Source: AA29 sp041481445 (GTDB lineage Bacteria > Acidobacteriota > Vicinamibacteria > Fen-336). Taken from it: DNA of 64,000 nucleotides. The DNA is taken from the NCBI GenBank assembly GCA_041481445.1, contig JBGPBV010000014.1, forward strand, positions 1-64,000, written 5' to 3'. The notes beneath the pieces were generated by a model that did no database searches, was not told the origin of the DNA, and saw only the letters and a program-made list of their open reading frames with translations. Position 1 is the stretch's first letter. Each line of letters begins with the position of its first letter. Positions 17,595 through 25,775 of this stretch are shown here, piece after piece. A program made the position numbers and the translations under genes.

Positions 17595-18370
17595 CAGAGC
17601 ACCTTCGCCTCTTCGTGCAGCAGCCGGAGCAGCTCCTTCACCTGGGTGTCGGTGTCCCCGGCGATCATGCGCACGCCGGGTCGGCCGGCGGGCAGCTCCA
17701 GCGCGACCGTCTTCGTGCGGGGCACCAGGTCCTCCGCCTTCAGGCCCAGGGCGGCGGCATCCCTGGTCTCGATCGTCTTCTTCTTGGCCGCCATGATCCC
17801 CTTGAGGCTGGCATAGCGCGGCTCGTTGAGCCCCTTCTGCGCGGAGATGACCACCGGCAGCGACGTCTCCCAGACCTCGTGCGCCCCCTCGATCTCGCGC
17901 TCGACGGTGGCCTTGCCCTCGCCCATCTCGATCTTCACGGCCATGGTGACCTGGGGCAGGTCCAGGATCTCGGCCAGCAGCCCGGGGACCTGGCAGTTGT
18001 CGCCGCCCACGCCCTGCTGTCCGGCCAGGACGAGGTCGGGGGAGAGCGGGCGGATGGCCGCGGCCAGCGCCCGCGCGGTGCCGAGCGTGTCCGCGGACTC
18101 GAAGAGCGGGTCCTTCAGGTGGAGGGCGGCGTCGGCGCCCATGGCCAGGCCGGTGCGGAGGGCGGACTGGGTGCGATCGGGGCCGAGCGAGACGAGCACC
18201 ACCTCCCCGCCCTTCTTCTCCTTGATTCGCAGGGCCTCCTCGATCGCGAACTCGTCGAAGGGGGACACGATCCAGCCGAGCTCGCCCTCGGAGATGCTCT
18301 GGCCGTCGGGAGCGATCCGGATGCGCGCCTCGGTGTCGGGTACTTGCTTGACGCAGACGACGATCTTCAC
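17594..18370 (-). CDS. etfB: Electron transfer flavoprotein beta subunit
   Basis: EtfB pairs with EtfA and carries AMP. The 258-residue product starts VKIVVCVKQVPDTEARIRI from GTG 18370 and has the family segments EEALRIKEKKGGEVVLVSLGP, GADAALHLKD and AGQQGVGGDN. The GTG shares four bases with the fabF stop (GTGA). An apparent longer frame to 18487 lacks family similarity in its added residues. The position right after fabF ties fatty-acid synthesis genes to acyl-CoA redox genes in one transcription unit. Confidence 0.97.
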   Translation of the reverse strand: MKIVVCVKQVPDTEARIRIAPDGQSISEGELGWIVSPFDEFAIEEALRIKEKKGGEVVLVSLGPDRTQSALRTGLAMGADAALHLKDPLFESADTLGTARALAAAIRPLSPDLVLAGQQGVGGDNCQVPGLLAEILDLPQVTMAVKIEMGEGKATVEREIEGAHEVWETSLPVVISAQKGLNEPRYASLKGIMAAKKKTIETRDAAALGLKAEDLVPRTKTVALELPAGRPGVRMIAGDTDTQVKELLRLLHEEAKVL

Positions 18371-19614
18371 GCTTCGAACCTCTTGAAGATGAGAGCGCCG
18401 TTGGTGCCGCCGAAGCCGAACGAGTTCGACAGGGCGTACTCCAGCTTCGCCGGCCGCGCCTCGTTCGGGATGATGTCGAGGTCGCACTCCGGATCGGGCG
18501 AGGTGTAGTTGATGGTGGGGGGCAGGATCTGGTCGCGCAGGGCCAGGGCCGTGATGCCCGCCTCCAGCCCGCCCGCCGCCCCCAGCAGGTGGCCGGTCAT
18601 GGACTTGGTCGAGCTGACGGGAAGGCGTCGCGCGCGGTCGCCGAAGACGCGCTTGATCGCGATGACCTCGACCTTGTCCCCCTGCGGGGTGGAGGTGCCG
18701 TGCACGTTGATGTAGCCGATGGCGGATGGCTCGATGCGCGCGTCCTTGATGGCCTTGTTCATGACGCGATAGGCGCCGTCCCCGTCCTCGCAGGGAGCGG
18801 AGATGTGGTGCGCGTCCGAGGACATGCCGTAGCCCACGATCTCGCAGTAGATCTTCGCCCCCCGCCCCCGCGCCGCCTCCAGCTCCTCGAGGATCACCAC
18901 CCCCGAGCCCTCCCCGATCACGAAGCCGTCACGGTCCTTGTCGAACGGACGCGAGGCCCTCTGCGGGTCGTCATTGCGCTGGGACAACGCTCGCATGGAG
19001 CAGAACCCGCCGGTGCCGAGCGGAGTGATGGCGGCCTCGCTTCCCCCCGCGATCATGGCGTCGGCGTCGCCGCGCTGGATGAGCCGGAAGGAATCGCCGA
19101 TGGCGTGCGCGGAAGTGGTGCAGGCGGTGCAGGTGGCGGAGTTCGGTCCCTTGGCCCCGGAGCGGATCGAGATCCAGCCCGAGGCGAGATTCACGATCGC
19201 GGCGGGGATGAAGAAGGGACTGATGCGCGACGGCCCACGCTCCATCAGGATCGTGTGCTCGCGCTCGATGGTGGCGAAGCCACCGATCCCGCTCCCGACG
19301 TAGACGCCGACCATCTCGTTGTTCCCGGCGTCGATCTTCAGGCCAGAGTCCGCCAGGGCGAAGTCGGCGGCCGCCACCGCGAACTGGATGAAGCGGTCCA
19401 TCTTCTTGACGTCCTTCTTCTCCACCCAGCGCAGGGGATCGAACCCCTTCACCTCGCAGGCGAACCGCGACGAGTGCTGCGAAGCGTCGAACAGCGTGAT
19501 GGGGCCGGCGCCCGACCGGCCGGCCCGGAGGGACGCCCACGTCTCCTCGGTGCCGATGCCGACCGGGGACACGAGCCCCACGCCCGTGACCACGACCCTG
19601 CGCTCTGATCCCAC
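18367..19614 (-). CDS. fabF: Beta-ketoacyl-ACP synthase II
   Basis: FabF condenses malonyl-ACP with acyl-ACP in fatty-acid elongation. The 415-residue product has the thiolase-fold Cys-His-His triad: Cys165 in CTACTTSAHAIGD, His in VNVHGTSTPQGD near 305, and His in KSMTGHLLGAAGGLE near 342. It begins RRVVVTGVGLVSPVGIG from a GTG at 19614 with GAGG close upstream. It lies directly downstream of acpP, the canonical order. Confidence 0.97.
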   Translation of the reverse strand: MGSERRVVVTGVGLVSPVGIGTEETWASLRAGRSGAGPITLFDASQHSSRFACEVKGFDPLRWVEKKDVKKMDRFIQFAVAAADFALADSGLKIDAGNNEMVGVYVGSGIGGFATIEREHTILMERGPSRISPFFIPAAIVNLASGWISIRSGAKGPNSATCTACTTSAHAIGDSFRLIQRGDADAMIAGGSEAAITPLGTGGFCSMRALSQRNDDPQRASRPFDKDRDGFVIGEGSGVVILEELEAARGRGAKIYCEIVGYGMSSDAHHISAPCEDGDGAYRVMNKAIKDARIEPSAIGYINVHGTSTPQGDKVEVIAIKRVFGDRARRLPVSSTKSMTGHLLGAAGGLEAGITALALRDQILPPTINYTSPDPECDLDIIPNEARPAKLEYALSNSFGFGGTNGALIFKRFEA

Positions 19615-19651
19615 TCGTGCCTCAGGTCCCTCCGGGTAGGCGGGGGGACGG

Positions 19652-19900
19652 CTACTTCTTCGCCTTCTCCGCGTGCTTGTCGATGTACTCGACGGCTTCC
19701 TTCACGCGCGTGATCTTCTCGGCGTCCTCGTCCGGGATCTCGATCCCGAACTCCTCCTCGAGGGCCATCACCAGCTCCACCGTGTCCAGGCTGTCCGCGC
19801 CGAGGTCGTCGACGAAGGACGCCTCCGGGGTGACGAGGTCCTCCTCGACTCCGAGCTGGTCCACGATGATCTTCTTGACTCGATCGGCAACAGGCTCCAT
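19652..19900 (-). CDS. acpP: Acyl carrier protein
   Basis: The 82-residue acidic protein has the phosphopantetheine site DDLGADSLDTVEL with Ser37 as attachment residue, and the helix II/III region EEEFGIEIPDEDAEKI. The start is ATG 19900 with GAGAGGGAAG upstream; an earlier in-frame GTG/ATG (to 19948) adds residues without ACP similarity. The 65 bp gap to fabG contains a -10-like TAGAAT (19955-19960, minus strand), which may allow extra expression of this abundant protein. Confidence 0.97.
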   Translation of the reverse strand: MEPVADRVKKIIVDQLGVEEDLVTPEASFVDDLGADSLDTVELVMALEEEFGIEIPDEDAEKITRVKEAVEYIDKHAEKAKK

Positions 19901-19965
19901 GAGACTTCCCTCTCTTCTTGTTGGCGTCCTCGCTCCGTAAGGCGACAATCCCTGATTCTACTGAG

Positions 19966-20706
19966 TTACATGTGGAATCCGCCATCGACTCCCAGCACCT
20001 GACCGGTCACGTAGGCGGCGGCGTCGGACAGGAGGAACACCACCACCCCCGCCACGTCCCCGGGTCTCCCCACCCGTCCCATCGGGATGGAGGAGACGAC
20101 GGCCTCCCTGGCCTTCTCCGTCATGGCCGCCGTCATCTCGGTGTCGATGAAGCCGGGGGCGACGGCGTTGACGTTGATGCTGCGCGACGCCACCTCGCGC
20201 GCGATCGACTTCGTGAAGCCGATCACGCCGGCCTTGCTGGCCGCGTAGTTGGCCTGGCCGGCGTTGCCGGTGAGGCCGACCACGGAGGTCACGTTCACGA
20301 TGCGTCCGCTCTTCTGCTTCAGCATCGGCCGCAGGGCGGCCTGCGTACAGTGGTAGACCCCGGTCAGGTTGGTGGAGAGCACGGCCTCCCACTCCTCCGC
20401 CTTCATGCGCAGGAGCAGGTTGTCGCGGGTGATGCCCGCGTTGTTGACCAGGCCGTCGAGGCGGCCGTGCCGCTCGAGGACCTGGCTCACCGCGGAGTCC
20501 ACCGATTCGCGACGGCAGACGTCGAGGGGCACCGCGGAGGCGCGTCCGCCCGCGGCCACGATGGCCTCCACCGCCTCCGCCAGCTTCGTCTCGTCACGGG
20601 CGCCGAGCACCACCGCCGCCCCCTCCGCGGCCAGGGCCTGGGCGATGGCGCGGCCGATCCCGCGCGAGGCCCCCGTCACCAGGGCCACCCGGCCGGACAG
20701 GGTCAT
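19966..20706 (-). CDS. fabG: 3-oxoacyl-ACP reductase
   Basis: FabG reduces 3-oxoacyl-ACP with NADPH. The 246-residue short-chain dehydrogenase has the cofactor loop TGASRGIG (11-18), NNAG (88-91), and the catalytic Ser141, Tyr154 and Lys158 (YAASK), and ends VTGQVLGVDGGFHM. The ATG at 20706 shares ATGA with the fabD stop. A much longer open frame upstream (to 21396) is the antisense-like shadow of fabD and is not part of the protein. Confidence 0.97.
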   Translation of the reverse strand: MTLSGRVALVTGASRGIGRAIAQALAAEGAAVVLGARDETKLAEAVEAIVAAGGRASAVPLDVCRRESVDSAVSQVLERHGRLDGLVNNAGITRDNLLLRMKAEEWEAVLSTNLTGVYHCTQAALRPMLKQKSGRIVNVTSVVGLTGNAGQANYAASKAGVIGFTKSIAREVASRSINVNAVAPGFIDTEMTAAMTEKAREAVVSSIPMGRVGRPGDVAGVVVFLLSDAAAYVTGQVLGVDGGFHM

Positions 20707-21647
20707 GCCGTCTGCCTTTCCGTGAGCGCGGCCGCGCTGGCCTCGAGCGAGGCCGGATCCTCCACGTTCAGGACGCGCACGCTCTTGTCGATCTTCCGGA
20801 CCAGCCCCGAGAGCACGGTGCCCGGTCCCACTTCCACGAAGGTGTCCACGCCCTCGCCCACCAGCCGCTCGATCGACTCCTGCCAGCGCACGGCGCCGGA
20901 GACCTGCCGTACGAGGCCGTCGCGGCACTGGCCGCCCGCCCGCACCACCTGCGCGTCCACGTTGTTCACGAGGGGCACGCGCGCGTCCGCGAAGGACAAC
21001 GCCTCCAGGTCGCGGGCCAGCCTCTCCTGGGCCGGCATCATCAACGCGCAGTGGAAGGGGGCGGACACGGGCAGGCGGATGGCGCGTTTGGCCCCCGCCT
21101 TCTTGCAGCGCTCCGAGGCCCGGTCCACCGCCGCCGTGTGCCCGGCGATGACGACCTGGCCCGGCGAGTTGATGTTGGCCGGCGAGACCACCTGGCCCTG
21201 CGCGGCCTCGCGGCAGGCCTGCCCGACGGCGGAGAGGTCGAGGGCGAGGATGGCGGCCATCGCGCCTTCCCCCACCGGCACCGCCTCCTGCATGTACTGC
21301 CCGCGCCGGCGCACCGCGACCACCGCGTCCGCGAGCGCAACCACGCCGGCCACGACCAGCGCGGAGTACTCGCCGAGGCTGTGTCCAGCCACCCATTCCG
21401 GGGCCAGCCCGCGCGCGGCCAGCGCGCGCGCGGCGGCCACGCTGGAGACGAGGAGGGCGGGCTGCGTGTTCGCGGTGAGCTGGAGCTGGTCCTCCGGCCC
21501 TTCGAAGCAGAGGCGCGCGAGGGGGAGGCCGAGGGCGCCGTCCGCCTCGTCGAAGACGGCGCGGCTCTCCGCGAAGGCGTCGAAGAACCCGCGGCCCATG
21601 CCGACACGCTGCGACCCCTGCCCGGGGAAGATCCAGGCGACGCTCAA
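20703..21647 (-). CDS. fabD: Malonyl-CoA:ACP transacylase
   Basis: FabD loads malonyl units on ACP. The 314-residue product starts SVAWIFPGQGSQRVGMG, has the nucleophile Ser90 in VAGHSLGEYSAL and the catalytic His199 in SAPFHCALM, and ends with the ferredoxin-like VEVGPGTVLSGLVRKI. The start is TTG at 21647, sharing four bases with the plsX stop (TTGA). No other start fits the conserved N-terminus, so this rare start is well supported. Confidence 0.96.
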   Translation of the reverse strand: MSVAWIFPGQGSQRVGMGRGFFDAFAESRAVFDEADGALGLPLARLCFEGPEDQLQLTANTQPALLVSSVAAARALAARGLAPEWVAGHSLGEYSALVVAGVVALADAVVAVRRRGQYMQEAVPVGEGAMAAILALDLSAVGQACREAAQGQVVSPANINSPGQVVIAGHTAAVDRASERCKKAGAKRAIRLPVSAPFHCALMMPAQERLARDLEALSFADARVPLVNNVDAQVVRAGGQCRDGLVRQVSGAVRWQESIERLVGEGVDTFVEVGPGTVLSGLVRKIDKSVRVLNVEDPASLEASAAALTERQTA

Positions 21648-22684
21648 CTCTCCTTCTCCGCCACCTTGCGATGGCCCAGGGCGCGCAGCTCGGCCTCGAT
21701 CCGCTCGTTGACCCCGCTCGTGAAGAAGTCGGCGGCGGTGCGGATGCCGTGCTTGATCGCGAGCGCGTTGGACCGTCCGTGGCCGATGACGCAGCAGCCC
21801 TTCACTCCCAGAAGGGGCGCCCCTCCGTACTCGGAAGGGTCGATGCGCTGGCGCACGGCGTCGAACGCCCCCTTCGAGAGCAGCGCCCCCACCTTGCGTA
21901 CCGTCTTGCGCTGGATCTCCTCCTTGATGAGGTGCATGAGGGTGTCGGCGAGGGTCTCGCTGGCCTTGAGGGCCACGTTGCCGGTGAAGCCGTCCATGAC
22001 GATGACGTCCACCTTGCCCGTGAAGATGTCGCCGCCCTCGACGTTCCCGATGAAGTTGAGGGAGGAGTTCTTGAGGACCTCGTGGACTTCCTTGGTGAGC
22101 TGGTTCCCCTTGGTCTCCTCCTCGCCCATGCTCATGAGCCCGACCCGCGGGTTGGGGGTGTGGAAGACCGCACGCGTGTAGACCTTGCCCATCACCGCGA
22201 ACTCCTCGAGGTTGCGCGCGTTGCAGTTCGCGTTGGCGCCCACGTCGATGAGGACGGTGCGGCCGGAGGGATGCGGAAGGGCGGCGGCCAGGGCCGGGCG
22301 GTCCACCTCCTCCAGGGTGCCGAGCACGAGCTTGGCGATCGTCCAGCAGGCGGCGGTGTTGCCGGCGGAGAAGAACGCGTCGGCGCCGCCGTCCCGCACC
22401 TGCTCGACCGCCACCGTGATGGTCGAGCGCTTCTTGAGGGTGGCGCGCGTGACCTTCTCGCCCATGCCTACCGCCTCGGCGGCGTCGATGACCTGGATGG
22501 GGAGATCCCCCGCCCCCGCCCGGCGCAGCTCTTCCGCCACCACTCCCTGCGGGCCCACGAGCACGACCTGGAGGCCGAGCTCGCGGCAGGCCGCCACCGC
22601 TCCTTCGACCACCACCCGGGGGCCGAGGTCGCCTCCCAGCGCATCCACCGCCACGCGCGGCGGACGCGCGGCCGGAGCCTTCAT
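21644..22684 (-). CDS. plsX: Phosphate acyltransferase PlsX
   Basis: PlsX converts acyl-ACP to acyl-phosphate, the first step toward phosphatidic acid with PlsY. The 346-residue product has the family start VAVDALGGDLGPRVVVEGA, the middle ADAFFSAGNTAACWTIA, and IDVGANANCNARNLEEFAVMG. It also has the C-terminal YGGAPLLGVKGCCVIGHGRS. The start is ATG 22684; the frame extends to 22759 across the end of rpmF. The rpmF-plsX-fabD-fabG-acpP-fabF order is the classical fatty-acid operon of many bacteria. Confidence 0.96.
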   Translation of the reverse strand: MKAPAARPPRVAVDALGGDLGPRVVVEGAVAACRELGLQVVLVGPQGVVAEELRRAGAGDLPIQVIDAAEAVGMGEKVTRATLKKRSTITVAVEQVRDGGADAFFSAGNTAACWTIAKLVLGTLEEVDRPALAAALPHPSGRTVLIDVGANANCNARNLEEFAVMGKVYTRAVFHTPNPRVGLMSMGEEETKGNQLTKEVHEVLKNSSLNFIGNVEGGDIFTGKVDVIVMDGFTGNVALKASETLADTLMHLIKEEIQRKTVRKVGALLSKGAFDAVRQRIDPSEYGGAPLLGVKGCCVIGHGRSNALAIKHGIRTAADFFTSGVNERIEAELRALGHRKVAEKES

Positions 22685-22710
22685 CGTGTCCGTCAGCGCC
22701 TCTCGCTCCC

Positions 22711-22893
22711 CTAGACCTCGTCCACTCCGATGACCTGCTTGCCCTTGTAGTACCCGCACTTGGGACAGACGCGGTGCGAGAGCTTGGGCTCGTGGCAGTT
22801 CGGGCAGAGGCTCAGCCCGGGCGCCTTGAGATGGTCGTGGGCGCGGCGGATCGCCGTGCGGGCCTTGGAATGACGGCGCTTGGGATTCGGCAT
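22711..22893 (-). CDS. rpmF: 50S ribosomal protein L32
   Basis: The 60-residue product starts MPNPKRRHSKARTAIRRAHD, as L32 does, and has four zinc-ligand cysteines (C30, C33, C43, C46; CPNC and CPKCGYY). This is the zinc-binding (C+) form of L32. It lies between the DUF177 gene and plsX, a very common arrangement. Confidence 0.97.
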   Translation of the reverse strand: MPNPKRRHSKARTAIRRAHDHLKAPGLSLCPNCHEPKLSHRVCPKCGYYKGKQVIGVDEV

Positions 22894-22977
22894 GGACGCG
22901 TTCTCCTCAATCGGGGCGCGGCGGTCGCCGGTATGGGCCGCCCGCCCCCGGAATCAGTGTCGTGTGGCCAGGGACCC

Positions 22978-23532
22978 CTACGAGGAACCCTTGTCGAACA
23001 GCTTGCGGAGAGAGGCGAGCCGCTCGTCCGCCGTCTCCACCGGACGGCAGTCGCAGCTCGCGGTATTCCGGTTCACCCCGCACGACGGGCACAGGCCGCG
23101 GCAGTCCTCGCGGCAGAGGCGGCGGAGCGGCACCGCCAGGAGCATCTGCTCGCGCACCATCTCCCCGAGGTCGACCCGCTCGTCCGCGTAATAGGCGACC
23201 ACCATGTCGCGGTCGGACAGCTCGACGTCCTGCTCCTGCTCCTCCTCCTCCGCCCCGGGCTGGGCGGTGCGCGGCATGAAGAACAGGTCCAGGTCCTCGT
23301 CCACCACGTGCGCGAACGGCTCCAGGCACCGCCCGCAGTGCAGGCGCAGCCGCGCCTCCAGCCGGCCGCGGAAATGGACCGTCTTCTCCTCGCCCCGGTC
23401 GACGCGTCCGCTCAGGCGGCCGCTTTCCAGGGTGAACTCGTCCTCCTCCTCCAGGTGGACGGCTCCTGGATCGAGGGCGACGTCGAGGGGCTTCCCCTCG
23501 GGCGGGATCTCGCGGACGCCAATAACGAGCAT
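22978..23532 (-). CDS. yceD: DUF177 (YceD) protein, 23S rRNA accumulation factor-like
   Basis: The roughly 184-residue protein belongs to the DUF177 family linked to 23S rRNA accumulation and ribosome assembly. It starts MLVIGVREIPPEGKPLDV, matching the family opening. It has CGRCLEPF in the middle and a Cys-rich C-terminal part, CREDCRGLCPSCGVNRNTASC. I prefer ATG 23532: the promoter at 23558-23587 predicts a transcript start near 23551, which leaves a short leader for this ATG. The alternative TTG at 23550 would sit right at the transcript end. Adjacency to rpmF is typical of the family. Confidence 0.88.
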   Translation of the reverse strand: MLVIGVREIPPEGKPLDVALDPGAVHLEEEDEFTLESGRLSGRVDRGEEKTVHFRGRLEARLRLHCGRCLEPFAHVVDEDLDLFFMPRTAQPGAEEEEQEQDVELSDRDMVVAYYADERVDLGEMVREQMLLAVPLRRLCREDCRGLCPSCGVNRNTASCDCRPVETADERLASLRKLFDKGSS

Positions 23533-23557
23533 GGTCTCGGGTGCGCTCAAACCCTCG

Positions 23558-23587
23558 ATTATTTTCCTCTTCGCCCTGGATTGTCAA
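23558..23587 (-). promoter_or_regulatory. Predicted strong promoter for the DUF177-rpmF-plsX-fab operon
   Basis: On the minus strand a perfect TTGACA (23582-23587), an 18 bp spacer and AATAAT (23558-23563) lie in the 70-90 bp gap between deoB and the DUF177 gene. This is the best consensus promoter in the window apart from the one at 26914-26943. It would drive rpmF and the fatty-acid genes as a separate unit from deoB. Confidence 0.65.
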
Positions 23588-23619
23588 GGACTTGGCGTCG
23601 GAGGTGGCGGTGGGTCAAC

Positions 23620-24792
23620 TCAGAGGTCCTCGAGGAACGAGCGTCCGGCGGCGAGGGGACCGACGCCGAAGTTGTCGGCGAGGGTGGCGCCGAGGTCCGC
23701 GAATGTCGAGCGGAGCCCGAGCTCGCGCCCCGGCCGCACGCGCGCCCCGCGGACGATCAAGGGAACGTTCTCGCGGGTGTGGTCGGTCGAGGCGTCGGAC
23801 GGGTCGCAGCCGTGGTCGGCGGTCAGGACGAAGACGTCGTCCTCGTGCAGGCGGCCCAGGACGTCCGTGATCCGCTCGTCCAGGGATTCCAGGTTCGCGG
23901 CGTAGCCGGGCACGTCGTTGCGGTGGCCGTAGAGGGTGTCGAAGTCCACCAGGTTCGTGAAGACCAGACCCCGCTCCAACTCGCCCATGGCCTTGACCGT
24001 CTGGTCGATCCCGTCCGCATCCGACTTCGTGTGGACGGCGCCCGAGATCCCGCGGCCAGTGAAGATGTCCTCGATCTTGCCCACTCCGAACACCGGCCAG
24101 CCCGCCGCGGCCAGGCGGTCGAGCAGCGTCTCCCCGCCCGGCGGCACCGGGAAGTCGCGGCGGTTCGGCGTGCGCTTGAACGTGTCGCGCCCCTGTCCCA
24201 CGAACGGCCGCGCGATCACGCGGCACACGCCGTACTGCAGGCAGGCCAGCCCGTAGCCGAGGCGGCAGATCCGGTACAGCTCCTCGGGCGGGATCAGGTC
24301 CTCGTGCGCGGCCACCTGGAACACGCTGTCGCCGGAGGTGTAGAGGATGGGCGATCCCGTCCGGAGGTGCTCCTCGCCCAGCTCCTTCAGGATCTCCGTG
24401 CCCGAAGCCGCCTTGTTGCCGAGCACCTTGCGTCCGATGCGCGCCTCGAAGGCGCTCACCAGCTCGGCCGGGAAACCCTTCGCGTAGACCTTGAACGGCG
24501 TCTCCGTGACCAGGCCGGTCATCTCCCAGTGGCCGGCGGCGGTGTCCTTGCCCGCGCTCTTCTCCGCCATCTTGCCCCACGCGCCTTCCGGCCGCGGGTG
24601 GCGGGCGCCGTCGAAGGTGGGGGTCAGGTTGCCCAGGCCGAGGGCCTGGAGGTGCGGGATGCGGACCTCGCGCGAGGCGAGGACGTGCCCGAGGGTGTCG
24701 CTGCCTTGATCGCCGAAGGCGGCGGCATCGGGGGCGGCCCCCACGCCCAGGCCGTCGCACACCATCACGATGGCGCGGCGGAAGCGCCCCAT
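23620..24792 (-). CDS. deoB: Phosphopentomutase
   Basis: DeoB interconverts ribose-1-phosphate or deoxyribose-1-phosphate with the 5-phosphate. The 390-residue product belongs to the alkaline-phosphatase-like metalloenzyme superfamily. It has MVCDGLGVGAAPDA (metal ligand Asp13), GKDTAAGHWEMTG around the active-site Thr, RDFPVPPGGETLLD, and the metal-binding ADHGCDPSDASTDHTREN. The ATG at 24792 overlaps the miaA stop by one base (TGATG). Confidence 0.95.
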   Translation of the reverse strand: MGRFRRAIVMVCDGLGVGAAPDAAAFGDQGSDTLGHVLASREVRIPHLQALGLGNLTPTFDGARHPRPEGAWGKMAEKSAGKDTAAGHWEMTGLVTETPFKVYAKGFPAELVSAFEARIGRKVLGNKAASGTEILKELGEEHLRTGSPILYTSGDSVFQVAAHEDLIPPEELYRICRLGYGLACLQYGVCRVIARPFVGQGRDTFKRTPNRRDFPVPPGGETLLDRLAAAGWPVFGVGKIEDIFTGRGISGAVHTKSDADGIDQTVKAMGELERGLVFTNLVDFDTLYGHRNDVPGYAANLESLDERITDVLGRLHEDDVFVLTADHGCDPSDASTDHTRENVPLIVRGARVRPGRELGLRSTFADLGATLADNFGVGPLAAGRSFLEDL

Positions 24793-25709
24793 CAACCCAG
24801 CCACTCCCCGATCGCACGGAGCGCGACCTCTCCGTCCGCGAACCAGCGTACGTCCTCCTGATGCCGGAACCACGTCATCTGCCGCTTGGCGTAGCGCATG
24901 GTGGCCTTGACCATATCACGCTGGGCTTCGTCGTCCGTGAGCGCGCCGCGCAGCACCGCCGCCGCCTGTCGATAGCCGATGGCGTCCAGCGGCCGCGGCC
25001 GTCCCGGGTATCGGGCCAGGAGCGCCCGCACCTCGTCCAGGAGCCCGGCCGCCATCATCGCGCGCGTGCGCGCCTCCACCGCCCTTCGCAGGACCTCGCG
25101 CGGCGGGTCCAGGCCCACGACCAGCCAGCGATACGGGTCGCGAGCCCGCCTGTCCGCGCGGTGGTGCGCGGTCAGCGTCCGGCCGCTGGTCCGGTAGACC
25201 TCCAGCGCGCGCACGACCCGGACGCGGTCCCGGGGCGCGATCCGCCCCGCCGCCTCCGGATCGACGCGGGCCAGGAGGCGATGAAGGGCGGCGTCCCCCC
25301 GCGCCTCCGCGATCGTCTCCAGCCGGCGCCGGAGGTCGGGATCGCGCGAAGGCCCTTCGAAGAGGCCTTGCCGGAGCGCGCGCAGGTAGAGCCCCGTGCC
25401 GCCGGCCACGATCGGCAGCCGGCCGCGCGCGGTGATCTCCCCGATGGCGGCCCTCGCCCGCCGGCCGTAGTCGGCGGCCGAGAACTCCTGGTCGGGATCG
25501 ACGACGTCGACGAGGTGGTGCGGGACGGCCCGCCTCTCCTCGACCGTCGGCTTGGCGCTGCCCAGGTCGAGCCCGCGGTACACCTGCAGGCTGTCGCAGG
25601 AGACGATCTCGCCCCCCCGCCGGCCCGCCACGCCCAGGGCGAGCGCGCTCTTGCCGGACGCGGTGGGCCCGACGATGACGACTACGGGAGGAGCCGCCAC
25701 AGCCGCCAC
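24792..25709 (-). CDS. miaA: tRNA dimethylallyltransferase
   Basis: MiaA adds a dimethylallyl group to A37 of tRNAs that read UNN codons. The 305-residue product has the P-loop GPTASGKSAL (14-23), the substrate motifs SCDSLQVYRGLDLGSAKPT and HHLVDVVDPDQEFSAADY, VAGGTGLYLRAL, and the C-terminal TMRYAKRQMTWFRHQ. The start is GTG 25709. It overlaps a possible 29-codon ORF upstream by 28 bp. Confidence 0.96.
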   Translation of the reverse strand: MAAVAAPPVVVIVGPTASGKSALALGVAGRRGGEIVSCDSLQVYRGLDLGSAKPTVEERRAVPHHLVDVVDPDQEFSAADYGRRARAAIGEITARGRLPIVAGGTGLYLRALRQGLFEGPSRDPDLRRRLETIAEARGDAALHRLLARVDPEAAGRIAPRDRVRVVRALEVYRTSGRTLTAHHRADRRARDPYRWLVVGLDPPREVLRRAVEARTRAMMAAGLLDEVRALLARYPGRPRPLDAIGYRQAAAVLRGALTDDEAQRDMVKATMRYAKRQMTWFRHQEDVRWFADGEVALRAIGEWLG

Positions 25710-25771
25710 GCCGTCCAGATCAGGATGAGGCCGAGGAGGATGGCCGCGCCCCGGACCTGCTGGCGGGTCAC
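25682..25771 (-). CDS. Possible 29-residue single-helix membrane peptide
   Basis: Between the DUF4388 gene and miaA a GTG at 25771 opens a 29-codon frame ending in TAG at 25682-25684. The peptide reads TRQQVRGAAILLGLILI then WTAWRLWRLLP, that is, a basic start, one hydrophobic helix and a Trp/Arg-rich end. It starts 4 bp after the upstream stop (with AGGGG before the GTG) and overlaps miaA by 28 bp. The membrane-like composition and tight packing suggest it is real, but so short a frame could arise by chance. Function is unknown. Confidence 0.4.
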   Translation of the reverse strand: MTRQQVRGAAILLGLILIWTAWRLWRLLP

Positions 25772-25775
25772 GCCC

